From Mycobacterium sp. IS-3022 (lineage in GTDB: Bacteria; Actinomycetota; Actinomycetes; Mycobacteriales; Mycobacteriaceae): DNA of 64,000 nucleotides. Below are positions 22,913 to 32,707 of this stretch, piece by piece (positions within the stretch are counted from its first letter, which is position 1; each line of letters starts with the position of its first letter). The DNA is taken from the NCBI RefSeq assembly GCF_001500065.1, contig NZ_LQIN01000048.1, positions 1 through 64,000 of the forward strand, in the 5' to 3' direction. The notes under the pieces are model-generated. The model had not been told where the DNA came from and made no database searches. It was given only the letters and a program-made list of their open reading frames with translations. A program made the position numbers and the translations under genes.

Positions 22913-24409
22913 ATGACGTTGGAGCAGCTGTATCTGATGCTGCTGCTCGCTGGGGTGGTGCTGCTGGCGAGCATCGTCGCCACCCGAGCGGCCACCCGGG
23001 TCGGCCTGCCCAGCCTGCTGCTGTTCCTCGGCGTCGGCGTCATCGTCGGCGAGGACGGGTTGGGCCTGGACTTCGACAACTATCTGCTCGCCGACCACCT
23101 CGGCACGGTGGCCCTGGCCGTCATCCTCGTCGAGGGCGGTCTGACGACACGCTTCTCCGACGTCCGGCGGGTGCTGGCGCCTGCCGGGATGCTCGCCACC
23201 GTCGGCGTCGCGGTCAGCATGCTGGTGACCGCCGCCGGCGCTCACCTGCTACTGGGCATCGACTGGCAGTTGGCGCTGCTGCTCGGAGCCGTCGTCTCCG
23301 TCACCGACGCGGCTGCCGTGTTCTCGGTGCTGCGCGTGGTGCCCCTGCCGCGCCGGGTGGCGGGTCTGCTCGAAGCCGAGTCGGGTTTCAACGATGCCCC
23401 CGCCGTCATTCTCGTGCTGATGTTCAGCGTGGCGCCGCTGGAGTTGTCGCCCGTGCACGCGCTCGTCGAACTGGTTTACGAGTTGGTCGTCGGCGCGGCC
23501 ATCGGGTTAGGCGTCGGATATCTGGGTTCGATCGCGCTGCGCCGCATCGCGCTTCCGGCCTCCGGCCTGTATCCGCTTGCCACCTTCGGGCTCGGCATGG
23601 TCGCGTTCGCTGCCGGAGGCTCCGCGCACGCCAGCGGATTCCTCGCCGCCTATCTGTCCGCCGTTGTGCTCGCCAATTCCGGTCTGCCGCACCGCTCGGC
23701 GACCCGGTCGTTCGCCGAAGGTCTCGGCTGGCTCGCTCAGATCGGCCTGTTCGTGCTGCTCGGACTGCTCGTCGACCCCAGCGACCTGACGGTGGAGGTG
23801 ATACCCGGCATCGTGACCGGCTTGGTGTTGCTGCTCGTCGCCAGGCCGCTGTCGGTCGTCGTCTCGCTGATCTGGTTCCGCATCCCTTGGCGTGAACAGA
23901 TTTTCGTCTCCTGGGCCGGATTGCGCGGCGCAGTCCCGATCGTGCTGGCGACATTCCCGATCGTGGGCGGCGTGCCCGACAGCGTGCGCGTGCTCAACAT
24001 CGTGTTCATCCTCGTGGTCGTGTTCACCTTGGTGCAGGGCCCGAGTCTGCGCCCGCTGGCAAGCAGATTGGGCCTGATCCCGAAGGAGGCGACCCGCGAG
24101 ATTCAGGTGGAGTCGGCTCCCCTCGACGTCCTGGACGCCGAACTGCTGACCATGACGGTTCAGGCGCCGTCGCGGCTGCACAACGTCACCGTGCTGGAAC
24201 TGCGACTGCCCGACCCGAGCGTCATCACCCTGATCATCCGCAACGGGCGCACCTTCGTCCCGCAGCCCGACACCCGCATCGCGATCGGTGACGAACTGCT
24301 CATCGTCACCACCACCAAGACCCGCGCGGTGGCAGAACGCCGGCTGCGCGCAGTGAGTCGGCGAGGCAAGCTCGCGTTCTGGTTCGACGAGTACGGCGAA
24401 GCGGACTGA
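22913..24409 (+). CDS. CPA-family K+(Na+)/H+ antiporter with TrkA_C domain (NhaP2/CvrA-like)
   Basis: The 498-residue protein has about twelve membrane helices and the antiporter core SVTDAAAVFSVLR and GFNDAPAVILVLM, which contain the ion-binding Asp residues. A cytoplasmic domain of about 110 residues follows. Within it VTVLELRLPDPSVITLIIRNGRTFVPQPDTRIAIGDELL-like elements match TrkA_C. Proteins of this layout exchange potassium or sodium for protons and control ion balance. ATG 22913 is preceded by a GGGGA element. A TrkA subunit gene is divergent 192 bases away, so the two may be regulated together. Confidence 0.88.
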   Translation: MTLEQLYLMLLLAGVVLLASIVATRAATRVGLPSLLLFLGVGVIVGEDGLGLDFDNYLLADHLGTVALAVILVEGGLTTRFSDVRRVLAPAGMLATVGVAVSMLVTAAGAHLLLGIDWQLALLLGAVVSVTDAAAVFSVLRVVPLPRRVAGLLEAESGFNDAPAVILVLMFSVAPLELSPVHALVELVYELVVGAAIGLGVGYLGSIALRRIALPASGLYPLATFGLGMVAFAAGGSAHASGFLAAYLSAVVLANSGLPHRSATRSFAEGLGWLAQIGLFVLLGLLVDPSDLTVEVIPGIVTGLVLLLVARPLSVVVSLIWFRIPWREQIFVSWAGLRGAVPIVLATFPIVGGVPDSVRVLNIVFILVVVFTLVQGPSLRPLASRLGLIPKEATREIQVESAPLDVLDAELLTMTVQAPSRLHNVTVLELRLPDPSVITLIIRNGRTFVPQPDTRIAIGDELLIVTTTKTRAVAERRLRAVSRRGKLAFWFDEYGEAD

Positions 24410-24434
24410 GCCGCTCGGCATTAGGCTCGGCTCG

Positions 24435-25283
24435 GTGAGATTCGCTTTCAAGACGTCCCCGCAGAACACCACCTGGGCCGACATGTTGGCCGTCTGGCGG
24501 ACGGCCGACGACATCGAGGTTTTCGAGTCCGGCTGGACGTTCGACCACTTCTATCCGATTTTCTCCGACTCCACCGGTCCGTGCCTGGAGGGTTGGATCA
24601 CGCTGACCGCGCTGGCGCAGGCAACCGAGCGGCTCCGAGTGGGCGTGCTGGTCACCGGCATTCACTACCGCCATCCGGCAGTGCTCGCGAACATGGCTTC
24701 GGCGTTGGACATTGTGTCCGACGGCCGCCTCGAGCTCGGCATCGGCGCGGGCTGGAACGAGGAGGAGTCGGGCGCATACGGCATCGAGCTGGGGCCGATC
24801 AAGGAACGGTTCGACCGCTTCGAGGAGGCCTGCGAAATCCTCACGAACCTGCTCAGTCGGGAGACGACGTCGTTCGACGGCAAGTTCTACCAACTCAAGG
24901 ACGCCCGCAACGAGCCGAAGGGCCCGCAGCGTCCGCATCCGCCGATCTGCATCGGTGGCAGCGGCGAGAAGCGCACCCTGCGGATCACCGCCAAGTACGC
25001 CCAGCACTGGAACTTCGTCGGCGGACCGCCCGAGGAGTTCGCCCGTAAACGCGATGTACTGGCCTCCCACTGCGCCGACATCGGTCGAGATCCCGACGAG
25101 ATCATGCTGTCGGCGCATGTCCGGCTGGACGCCGACCGCAACTACGGCAAGGTCCTCGAGGAGGCCGCGGCTCTGGGTCAGGAAGGACTGGACCTGGCGA
25201 TCATCTATCTGCCGCCGCCGTATGACCCCGCCGTGCTGGAACCGCTCGCCGACGCGATCACCGCATCGGGTCTACGCGGATAG
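24435..25283 (+). CDS. LLM-class F420-dependent oxidoreductase
   Basis: The 282-residue protein is a bacterial luciferase-like TIM barrel. Characteristic parts are VFESGWTFDHFYPIF, RLRVGVLVTGIHYRHPAVLANMASALDIVSDGRLELGIGAGW in two blocks, and the phosphate-binding PICIGGSGEKRTLRI. In mycobacteria this group uses deazaflavin F420 as hydride donor or acceptor; the substrate is not evident. The start is GTG 24435. It follows the antiporter gene by 25 bases and may be read through from it, though no functional link is apparent. Confidence 0.87.
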   Translation: MRFAFKTSPQNTTWADMLAVWRTADDIEVFESGWTFDHFYPIFSDSTGPCLEGWITLTALAQATERLRVGVLVTGIHYRHPAVLANMASALDIVSDGRLELGIGAGWNEEESGAYGIELGPIKERFDRFEEACEILTNLLSRETTSFDGKFYQLKDARNEPKGPQRPHPPICIGGSGEKRTLRITAKYAQHWNFVGGPPEEFARKRDVLASHCADIGRDPDEIMLSAHVRLDADRNYGKVLEEAAALGQEGLDLAIIYLPPPYDPAVLEPLADAITASGLRG

Positions 25284-25375
25284 CACACGTTCCTTACGGT
25301 CACGGAAATATAACGATTTGGCAAACGCGGAGTACGGGCCGTACCCGGCGCGGGGGAGTCGGGCGGATGCGTTCG

Positions 25376-25516
25376 CTAGACGCCGTAGAGACGAAGTTCG
25401 TCAGCGGTGATCAGGCGCTCTGCCTTGGCCGGGAATTCGCGGCTCTTCAGGGGATGACGTAGCAGTGACCAGGCGATTCGGCTCACCCGTGACCGGGATA
25501 GCGGGTTGACATACAC
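25376..25516 (-). CDS. 46-residue basic protein, unknown
   Basis: GTG 25516 is preceded at 8 bases by AGGAG, an excellent ribosome binding site. The peptide begins MYVNPLSRSRVSRIAWSLL, continues RHPLKSREFPAKAERL and ends ITADELRLYGV. It is basic in the first half with a short amphipathic helix and has no membrane segment. I do not recognise it. It stands alone in about 490 bases between the F420-type oxidoreductase and the polysaccharide deacetylase. The flanking 25284-25375 and 25517-25775 show no other gene; 25565-25650 is AT-richer than its surroundings. Confidence 0.5.
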   Translation of the reverse strand: MYVNPLSRSRVSRIAWSLLRHPLKSREFPAKAERLITADELRLYGV

Positions 25517-25775
25517 GGAACTGACTCCTGTGTCGAAACCGATAGCTGACCGGGGGCTCACATTACCGCAGTGCCCTCATGAAGTCATTAGACGCCCAAG
25601 TACCGGCAAACTATGCAAGGCGCGCCGACAAATAATCGGATGTTTTTAGAGTGACAGAAGTGAATGTAGAGGTCCGGCCTTCGGAGGACTCGGGCCCGTT
25701 TGTGCGGATTCCGACGCGACACGCCGGCAAAGCGTCGCCAGGTTCACAATCGCACCTGCTGGGCGCTCCACGGGT

Positions 25776-26600
25776 TCACGGCTTGAGGAACACGTCGTCC
25801 AGCGTGACCGTGCGTAGCCGTCGGGCGCGGATGATCCCGACCAGGCGGCCGTACACCTCGGTGACGGGCGCGTGGTTGAGGTGGCCGATCACGATCGCCT
25901 GCGCGGTGAAATGCCTGTCGGCCATCTTGACGACTTCGTCGGCGGGGATCCACACGTGGTCCTCCAACGAGCCGGACCACAACGTGTCGACGGTGTAGCC
26001 GAGTTCGGCCGACACCTTGTCGACATGCGGGTTGTGTGCTCCATAGGGCGGCCGGAAGTACGGCCGCGCGTCGACTCCGTATGTCTTCCAGAGGAACTCG
26101 TGGTTGCGTCGGAACTGTTCCGCCACGTCGACCAGCGGCAGCTTGGTGAGGTCCGGGTGTGACCAGGTGTGGTTGGCCAACTGGATCCGGCCATCGTCGA
26201 CCATCGGCCGCAGCAGATCGACGTGATCGGTCCAGGACCGATAGACGCCGTTGACGAAGTACGTCAGCCGGACGCCGGTGTCCTTGGCGAACTGGGTGTA
26301 GGCCCGGACGACGCCGCTGTCGACACCGTCATCGACGGTCAGCGCCAACAGATCCCCGTCTCCGGGCAGGCTGCTCAGCACTCCGCCGCCCGGCAGCGCG
26401 ATCCGCGACGACTTCGGTGGCGGCGGCAACAGGCCGGTCGACGGTGGCTGCGACGCGGCCGCACCCGCCACGCGCGGTGGTTCGCCGGTGGCACAGCGGC
26501 TCAGACCGATGGCGCCGACCGTGGCGATGGACAACGCCGCGATGAAGTTGCGCCGATTGAGCTGCAACCCGGCGCGGGCGGATCCGTAGCGGCCGATCAC
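25776..26600 (-). CDS. exported polysaccharide deacetylase (NodB domain)
   Basis: The 274-residue precursor starts with a twin-arginine-like signal (LNRRNFIAALSIATVGAIGL) that ends in LSRC, a possible lipid-attachment Cys. A Pro-rich linker and a NodB deacetylase domain follow. The metal and catalytic residues are visible as TVDDGVDS, NHTWSHPD (His-x3-His) and RPPYGAHNP, with the final IVIGHLNH His. Such enzymes remove acetyl groups from N-acetylglucosamine polymers in or near the cell wall. It lies 64 bases downstream of gltD on the same strand but is probably separate functionally. Confidence 0.87.
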   Translation of the reverse strand: MIGRYGSARAGLQLNRRNFIAALSIATVGAIGLSRCATGEPPRVAGAAASQPPSTGLLPPPPKSSRIALPGGGVLSSLPGDGDLLALTVDDGVDSGVVRAYTQFAKDTGVRLTYFVNGVYRSWTDHVDLLRPMVDDGRIQLANHTWSHPDLTKLPLVDVAEQFRRNHEFLWKTYGVDARPYFRPPYGAHNPHVDKVSAELGYTVDTLWSGSLEDHVWIPADEVVKMADRHFTAQAIVIGHLNHAPVTEVYGRLVGIIRARRLRTVTLDDVFLKP

Positions 26601-26664
26601 CGCCCCTACTGTCCCGCGAGCACACCGAAAAGCCGGTCATTGTTCCGCGTGTCGCGGGCAGGAG

Positions 26665-28131
26665 CTAACGCTGCGGGGCGGCGGTCGGCGTGATCGGCGC
26701 GGGAAGCGCGGAGTGCCCCATCAGATAGCGGTCGGCACCGGCAGCGGCGGCGCGGCCCTCGGCGATCGCCCACACGATCAGCGACTGACCCCGACCCATG
26801 TCGCCGGCCACGAACACGCCGGGCACCGACGAGCAGAAGTCGGCATCGCGCGCGACGTTGCCCCGCTCGTTGATCTCCACATTCAGGTCGGTGAGCAGAC
26901 CTTCGCGTTCGGGTCCGGTGAATCCCATCGCGAGCAGCACGAGGTCGGCTTCCATCTCGAACTCGGTGCCCTCGACCTTCTCGAACTTGCCGGCGTTCAT
27001 CTTGACCTCGTGACCGCGCAGGCCGGTCACCCGGCCGTCCTTGCCCACGAACTCCTCGGTGTTGACCGAGTAGACCCGCTCCCCGCCTTCCTCGTGAGCA
27101 GACGACACCCGGAACATCAGCGGGTAGACGGGCCACGGCGTCGAGTCGGCGCGCGTCTCGGGCGGGCGCGGCATGATCTCGAACTGATGCACGCTGGCCG
27201 CGCCCTGTCGGTGCGCCGTGCCGAGGCAGTCGGCGCCGGTGTCGCCGCCGCCGATGATGATGACTTTCTTGCCCTTGGCGTGGATGGGCGGCAGACCGTT
27301 CTCATCGGTCACCGGGTCGCCGAGCTGCACGCGGTTGGACCACGGCAGGTACTCCATCGCCTGGTGGATGCCGTCGAGTTCACGCCCGGGTATCGGCAGG
27401 TCGCGACGCGCCGTCGCGCCACCGGCGAGCACCACCGCGTCGAAGTCCTTGCGCAGCTGCTGCGCTGATATATCGATACCGACGTTGACGCCGGTGCGAA
27501 ACTCGGTGCCCTCGGCCGCCATCTGCTCGAGACGACGGTCGATGTGGCGCTTCTCCATCTTGAACTCAGGGATGCCGTAGCGCAGCAGGCCGCCGATCCG
27601 GTCGTCGCGCTCGAACAGCGTGACGCTGTGTCCGGCGCGGGTGAGCTGCTGGGCGGCAGCCAATCCCGCAGGGCCGGAGCCGACGACGGCGACCTTCTTG
27701 CCCGTCTTGACCTCCGGCGGCAGAGGCGTCACCCACCCCTCGTCGAACGCCTTGTCGATGATCTCGACCTCGATCTGCTTGATCGTGACGGGATCCTGGT
27801 TGATGCCGAGCACGCACGAGCCCTCACACGGGGCGGGGCAGAGCCGGCCGGTGAACTCGGGGAAGTTGTTCGTCGCGTGCAGCCGCTCGATCGCGTCGCG
27901 CCAGCGGTCGTTGCGGACCAGGTCGTTCCACTCGGGGATCAGGTTACCGAGGGGACAGCCGTTGTGGCAGAACGGGATACCGCAGTCCATGCAACGGGTC
28001 GCCTGCTCGCGCAGCGTGTCGTGGGAGAAGTCCTCGTAGACCTCTTTCCAGTCGCGCAGGCGAATCGGCACGGGCCGCCGCTGCGGGGTCTCGCGCTGGG
28101 TGTACTTGAGGAAGCCGCGTGGGTCAGCCAC
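26665..28131 (-). CDS. gltD: glutamate synthase small subunit GltD
   Basis: GltD passes electrons from NADPH through FAD and iron-sulfur clusters to GltB. The 488-residue protein has two Cys-rich cluster motifs near the N-terminus (CMDCGIPFCHNGCP and CPAPCEGSC). The FAD site is VVGSGPAGLAAA, the NADPH site IIGGGDTGADC, and the closing motif is GVFVAGDMGRGQSLIVWAI. GTG 28131 gives exactly the length I recall for M. tuberculosis Rv3858c. A longer in-frame version would extend far into gltB. The start overlaps the gltB stop by 8 bases, so translation is coupled. Confidence 0.95.
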   Translation of the reverse strand: MADPRGFLKYTQRETPQRRPVPIRLRDWKEVYEDFSHDTLREQATRCMDCGIPFCHNGCPLGNLIPEWNDLVRNDRWRDAIERLHATNNFPEFTGRLCPAPCEGSCVLGINQDPVTIKQIEVEIIDKAFDEGWVTPLPPEVKTGKKVAVVGSGPAGLAAAQQLTRAGHSVTLFERDDRIGGLLRYGIPEFKMEKRHIDRRLEQMAAEGTEFRTGVNVGIDISAQQLRKDFDAVVLAGGATARRDLPIPGRELDGIHQAMEYLPWSNRVQLGDPVTDENGLPPIHAKGKKVIIIGGGDTGADCLGTAHRQGAASVHQFEIMPRPPETRADSTPWPVYPLMFRVSSAHEEGGERVYSVNTEEFVGKDGRVTGLRGHEVKMNAGKFEKVEGTEFEMEADLVLLAMGFTGPEREGLLTDLNVEINERGNVARDADFCSSVPGVFVAGDMGRGQSLIVWAIAEGRAAAAGADRYLMGHSALPAPITPTAAPQR

Positions 28132-31100
28132 TGGCGGCCGCCATGATCGCTTCGTCGACATTGCCGCCGTTGCGTTCCGCTTCGGCGATCGCCTCGAGCA
28201 CCCGCTTGAAGTCGCGGGGCATCACCTTGGTGAAGTGCTTCACGTTGTTGTTCCAGTCGTTCAGAATGCGTGCTCCGACAGCGGAATCGGTGGCGTCCAC
28301 GTGGGCCTGGATCATCGCCCCCAGCCACTCGAGATCCTCGTCGTCGAGCTCCTCGAGTTCCACCATCTCGGCGTTGAGATTGCCCGGCAGCGTGCCGTCG
28401 GGGTCGTAGACGTAGGCGACACCACCCGACATGCCCGCGGCGAAGTTGCGGCCCGTCGGTCCGAGGATCGCGATCTTGCCGCCGGTCATGTACTCGCAAC
28501 CGTGGTCGCCCACGCCTTCGACGACGGCGTGCGCGCCGGAGTTGCGTACCGCGAACCGCTCACCGACCTGGCCGCGGATGAACGCCTGTCCGCTGGTGGC
28601 GCCGAACAGGATCACGTTGCCGGCGATGATGTTGTCCTCGGCGACGTAGTCGATCGGCGCATTGTCCGACGGGCGCACGACGATCCGACCGCCCGACAGA
28701 CCCTTGCCGACGTAGTCGTTGGCGTCGCCGTAGACCCGCAGGGTGATGCCCTTCGGCACGAAGGCGCCGAAGCTGTTACCCGCCGAGCCGTCGAACGTGA
28801 TGTCGATGGTGCCGTCCGGCAGTCCCTGGCCGCCATAAGCTTTCGTCACTTCGTGGCCGAGCATGGTGCCGACCGTGCGGTTGACGTTGGCGATGGTGGT
28901 CGAGAATCGCACCGGCGAGCCGGAATCCAGCGCTTCGCGACACATCACGATCAGCTGCTGGTCGAGCGCCTTGTCGAGGCCGTGGTCCTGGCGCGAACTG
29001 CAGTACAGATCCTGGTTCATGAACGCCGACTCGGGCTCGTGCAACACAGGCGCCAGGTCGAGCTTGTAGGCCTTCCAGTGCTCGGCGGCCTTCGTGGTGT
29101 CCAGCGCGCCGACCTGCCCGACCATCTCGTTGACCGTGCGGAAGCCCAACTGCGCCATCATTTCACGCACTTCTTCGGCGATGAACATGAAGAAGTTCTC
29201 GACGAACTCCGGCTTGCCGGTGAACCGCTCGCGCAGCACCGGGTTCTGGGTCGCCACGCCGACGGGGCAGGTGTCGAGGTGGCAGACGCGCATCATGATG
29301 CAGCCCGACACCACCAGCGGCGCGGTGGCGAAGCCGAACTCCTCGGCGCCCAGCAGCGCGGCGACCACGACATCGCGGCCGGTCTTGAGCTGCCCGTCGA
29401 CCTGCACGACGATGCGGTCCCGAAGACCGTTGAGCAGCAACGTCTGCTGGGTCTCGGCCAAGCCGAGCTCCCACGGCGCGCCGGCGTGCTTCATCGACGT
29501 CAGCGGCGTCGCGCCGGTGCCGCCGTCGTGCCCGGAGATCAGCACGACATCCGCATGTGCTTTCGAGACACCTGCGGCCACCGTTCCCACTCCATTCTCG
29601 GAGACCAGCTTGACGTGTACCCGCGCCTGCGGATTGGCGTTCTTGAGGTCGTGGATCAGCTGCGCCAGGTCCTCGATCGAGTAGATGTCGTGGTGCGGTG
29701 GGGGTGAGATCAGCCCGACGCCGGGCGTCGAGTGCCGCACCTCGGCCACCCACGGGTACACCTTGCCGCCCGGAAGCTGCCCGCCCTCACCGGGTTTCGC
29801 GCCCTGCGCCATCTTGATCTGGATGTCGGTGCAGTTGCTCAGATAATGGCTCGTCACGCCGAACCGGCCGGACGCCACCTGCTTGATGGCGCTGCGGCGC
29901 CAGTCGCCGTTCTCGTCCCGGTCGAAGCGTTTGACGTCTTCGCCACCCTCACCCGAGTTCGACCGTCCGCCAAGGCGGTTCATCGCGATCGCCAGTGTCT
30001 CGTGTGCTTCGGCGGAGATCGAACCGTAGCTCATCGCCCCGGTGGAGAACCGCTTGACGATCTCGCTGGCGGGTTCCACCTCGTCGAGCGGAACCGGCGA
30101 ACGGACACCCTCGCGAAACTTGAGAAGCCCACGCAGCGAGGCCATCCGCTCGCTCTGGTCGTCGACCAGCTTGGTGTATTCCTTGAAGATGTCGTACTGG
30201 CCGGTGCGCGTCGAGTGCTGCAGCTTGAAGACGGTGTCCGGGTTGAACAGGTGGTACTCGCCCTCGCGGCGCCACTGGTATTCGCCGCCGACCTCGAGCT
30301 CGCGGTGCGCCCATTCGTCGGGCCGATCCAGGTAGGCCAGCGCGTGCCGGGACGCGACGTCGTCGGCGATGTCGTCGAGCTCGATGCCGCCGACCGGGCA
30401 CGTCAGCCCCGTGAAGTACTCGTCGAGCACCTGCTGGCTGATTCCGATGGCCTGGAACAGCTGCGCGCCGGTGTAGGAGGCCAGCGTCGAGATGCCCATC
30501 TTCGACATCACCTTCAGCACGCCCTTGCCGGCCGCCTTGACGTAGTTGGTCTTGGCTTGGTCGCTGGTGATGCCGGTGATCACGCCGCGGTCGACCATGT
30601 CCTCGATCGACTCGAACGCCATGTACGGGTTGATCGCGGCGGCGCCGAAGCCGACGAGGCACGCCATGTGGTGCACCTCGCGGGCATCGCCGGCCTCGAC
30701 GACCAGGCCCACCTTCGTGCGGGTGCGTTCCCGCACCAGGTGGTGGTGGACGGCCGAGACGGACAACAGCGACGGGATCGGCGCCATCTGCTCGTTGGAT
30801 TCGCGGTCGGAGAGCACGATGATGCGCGCACCTTCGCGGATCGCGGTCGACACCTTGGCTCGCACGTTGTCCAGTGCCTCTTTGAGGCCCTGCCCGCCGC
30901 GGTTGACCGGATACAGACACCGGATCACAGCCGCGCGCATACCGTGCTTGTGGCCGCGGATCTCGTGGTCGGGGTCGACGCAGATCAGCTTCGACAGTTC
31001 GGCGTTGCGCAGGATCGGCTGCGGCAGCACGATCTGGCGGCAGGACTCGGCGTTCGGGTTGAGCAGATCACCCTCGGGACCGAGCGTGCCCTGCAGACTG

Positions 31101-32707
31101 GTCACCACCTCTTCGCGGATGGCGTCCAGCGGCGGGTTGGTCACCTGAGCGAACAGCTGCTGGAAGTAGTCGTAGAGCATCCGCGGCCGCGTCGAGAGCA
31201 CCGCGATCGGGGTGTCGGTGCCCATCGAACCGATCGGCTCGGCGCCGGTGCGCGCCATCGGCGCCACCAACAGGTTGAGCTCCTCGTAGGTGTAGCCGAA
31301 GATCTGCTGGCGCAACACCACTCGGTGATGCGGCATGCGCACATAGTCACCCGGCGGCAGCTCGTCGAGGTGGAACAGGCCGGCGTCGAGCCACTCCCGA
31401 TACGGCTGCTCGGCGGCCAGTTCGGCCTTGATCTCCTCGTCGTCGACGATGCGGCCTTTGGAGGTGTCGACCAGGAACATGCGGCCGGGCTGCAGGCGCA
31501 TCTTCTTCACGACGGTCGACGGGTCGAGGTCGAGCACGCCGGCCTCGGAGGCCATCACGACCAGACCGTCGCGGGTGACCCAGATGCGCGACGGCCGAAG
31601 ACCGTTACGGTCCAGGACGGCGCCGATCACCGTGCCGTCGGTGAACGTCATCGACGCCGGGCCGTCCCACGGCTCCATCAGCGACGCGTGATACCGGTAG
31701 AAGGCCCGCCGGGCGGGATCCATCGTCTCGTGCCGCTCCCAGGCCTCCGGGATCATCATCAGCACGGCGTGCGGCAGGCTGCGGCCCCCGAGGTGCAGCA
31801 ACTCCAGCACCTCGTCGAACCGCGCGGTGTCCGACGCTCCGGGGGTACACACGGGGGTGATCTTGTCGAGATCCTGATTCGGGCCGAACACGTCCGTCTT
31901 GATCAGCGCCTCGCGCGCCCGCATCCAGTTCTCGTTGCCGGTGACGGTGTTGATCTCGCCGTTGTGGGCGATGCGCCGGAACGGATGCGCCAGCGGCCAC
32001 GACGGGAACGTGTTGGTCGAGAAGCGCGAGTGCACGATGCCCAGCGCACTGGTGAGCCGGTCGTCCTGCAGGTCGAGGTAGAACGCCTTGAGCTGCGGGG
32101 TGGTCAGCATGCCCTTGTAGACGAAGGTCTGGCCGGAAAGGCTTGGGAAGTAGACGGTTTCGCGTCCCGGCCCGTCCTGGCCCGGCCCCTTGGTACCGAG
32201 CTCGTGTTCGGCCCGCTTGCGCACCACGTAGGCGCGGCGTTCCAGTTCCATGCCCGAGGCGCCCGACAGGAACAGCTGCCGGAACGTCGGCATCGCGTCG
32301 CGGGCCAACGCGCCCAGCGGTGAATCGTCGATGGGCACCTCGCGCCAGCCCAGCACCTCGAGCCCCTCGGCCTCGGCGATCTTCTCGACGGCCTCGCACG
32401 CGGTCGCCGCATCCTTCGACGACTGCGGGAGGAACGCGATACCGGTGGCGTAACTGCCCGGTTCGGGCAGGTCGAAGTCGACCACCGCGCGCAGGAACTC
32501 GTCCGGGACCTGCAGCATGATGCCCGCGCCGTCGCCGGTGTTCGGTTCGGCGCCCTGGGCACCACGGTGCTCCAGGTTCACCAGAGCGGTGATGGCCTTG
32601 TCGACGATGTCGCGGCTGCGACGCCCGTGCATGTCGGCGACCATGGCCACGCCGCATGCGTCATGCTCGAACGCGGGGTCGTACAGCCCCTGGCTGTTGG
32701 GCGCCAT
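28124..32707 (-). CDS. gltB: glutamate synthase large subunit GltB
   Basis: GltB makes two glutamates from glutamine and 2-oxoglutarate. The 1527-residue protein shows the four classic parts in order. First is an N-terminal glutaminase whose mature Cys lies in DACGVAMVAD, about 19 residues in, after a short propeptide. Then come a central domain and an FMN/2-oxoglutarate barrel containing the 3Fe-4S ligands of CIMMRVCHLDTCPVG. Last is the C-terminal beta-helix with repeated GGxI patterns (SGGRIVVRPS, TGGKIAILG). ATG 32707 has AGGGTAGG upstream; GTG 32713 is less likely. It forms an operon with gltD and is a core step of ammonium assimilation. Confidence 0.96.
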   Translation of the reverse strand: MAPNSQGLYDPAFEHDACGVAMVADMHGRRSRDIVDKAITALVNLEHRGAQGAEPNTGDGAGIMLQVPDEFLRAVVDFDLPEPGSYATGIAFLPQSSKDAATACEAVEKIAEAEGLEVLGWREVPIDDSPLGALARDAMPTFRQLFLSGASGMELERRAYVVRKRAEHELGTKGPGQDGPGRETVYFPSLSGQTFVYKGMLTTPQLKAFYLDLQDDRLTSALGIVHSRFSTNTFPSWPLAHPFRRIAHNGEINTVTGNENWMRAREALIKTDVFGPNQDLDKITPVCTPGASDTARFDEVLELLHLGGRSLPHAVLMMIPEAWERHETMDPARRAFYRYHASLMEPWDGPASMTFTDGTVIGAVLDRNGLRPSRIWVTRDGLVVMASEAGVLDLDPSTVVKKMRLQPGRMFLVDTSKGRIVDDEEIKAELAAEQPYREWLDAGLFHLDELPPGDYVRMPHHRVVLRQQIFGYTYEELNLLVAPMARTGAEPIGSMGTDTPIAVLSTRPRMLYDYFQQLFAQVTNPPLDAIREEVVTSLQGTLGPEGDLLNPNAESCRQIVLPQPILRNAELSKLICVDPDHEIRGHKHGMRAAVIRCLYPVNRGGQGLKEALDNVRAKVSTAIREGARIIVLSDRESNEQMAPIPSLLSVSAVHHHLVRERTRTKVGLVVEAGDAREVHHMACLVGFGAAAINPYMAFESIEDMVDRGVITGITSDQAKTNYVKAAGKGVLKVMSKMGISTLASYTGAQLFQAIGISQQVLDEYFTGLTCPVGGIELDDIADDVASRHALAYLDRPDEWAHRELEVGGEYQWRREGEYHLFNPDTVFKLQHSTRTGQYDIFKEYTKLVDDQSERMASLRGLLKFREGVRSPVPLDEVEPASEIVKRFSTGAMSYGSISAEAHETLAIAMNRLGGRSNSGEGGEDVKRFDRDENGDWRRSAIKQVASGRFGVTSHYLSNCTDIQIKMAQGAKPGEGGQLPGGKVYPWVAEVRHSTPGVGLISPPPHHDIYSIEDLAQLIHDLKNANPQARVHVKLVSENGVGTVAAGVSKAHADVVLISGHDGGTGATPLTSMKHAGAPWELGLAETQQTLLLNGLRDRIVVQVDGQLKTGRDVVVAALLGAEEFGFATAPLVVSGCIMMRVCHLDTCPVGVATQNPVLRERFTGKPEFVENFFMFIAEEVREMMAQLGFRTVNEMVGQVGALDTTKAAEHWKAYKLDLAPVLHEPESAFMNQDLYCSSRQDHGLDKALDQQLIVMCREALDSGSPVRFSTTIANVNRTVGTMLGHEVTKAYGGQGLPDGTIDITFDGSAGNSFGAFVPKGITLRVYGDANDYVGKGLSGGRIVVRPSDNAPIDYVAEDNIIAGNVILFGATSGQAFIRGQVGERFAVRNSGAHAVVEGVGDHGCEYMTGGKIAILGPTGRNFAAGMSGGVAYVYDPDGTLPGNLNAEMVELEELDDEDLEWLGAMIQAHVDATDSAVGARILNDWNNNVKHFTKVMPRDFKRVLEAIAEAERNGGNVDEAIMAAASG

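Noticed and set aside
22721..23245. N-terminal extension of the TrkA gene by about 170 codons
   Set aside because: The extension is antisense to the antiporter gene; the Rossmann motif starts only at 22720.
25284..25376. Possible tRNA or structured RNA in the gap after the F420-type oxidoreductase
   Set aside because: No cloverleaf, no TTC-A-type loop string and no CCA-compatible acceptor stem could be found.
25651..25998. 115-codon plus-strand frame before the deacetylase end
   Set aside because: About two thirds is antisense of the deacetylase; the first 40 codons show no known motif and no good ribosome binding site.
29732..32323. 863-codon plus-strand frame opposite gltB
   Set aside because: It is the antisense of a clear glutamate synthase gene; its translation is His/Arg/Val-rich low-complexity sequence with no motif, a usual effect of high GC.
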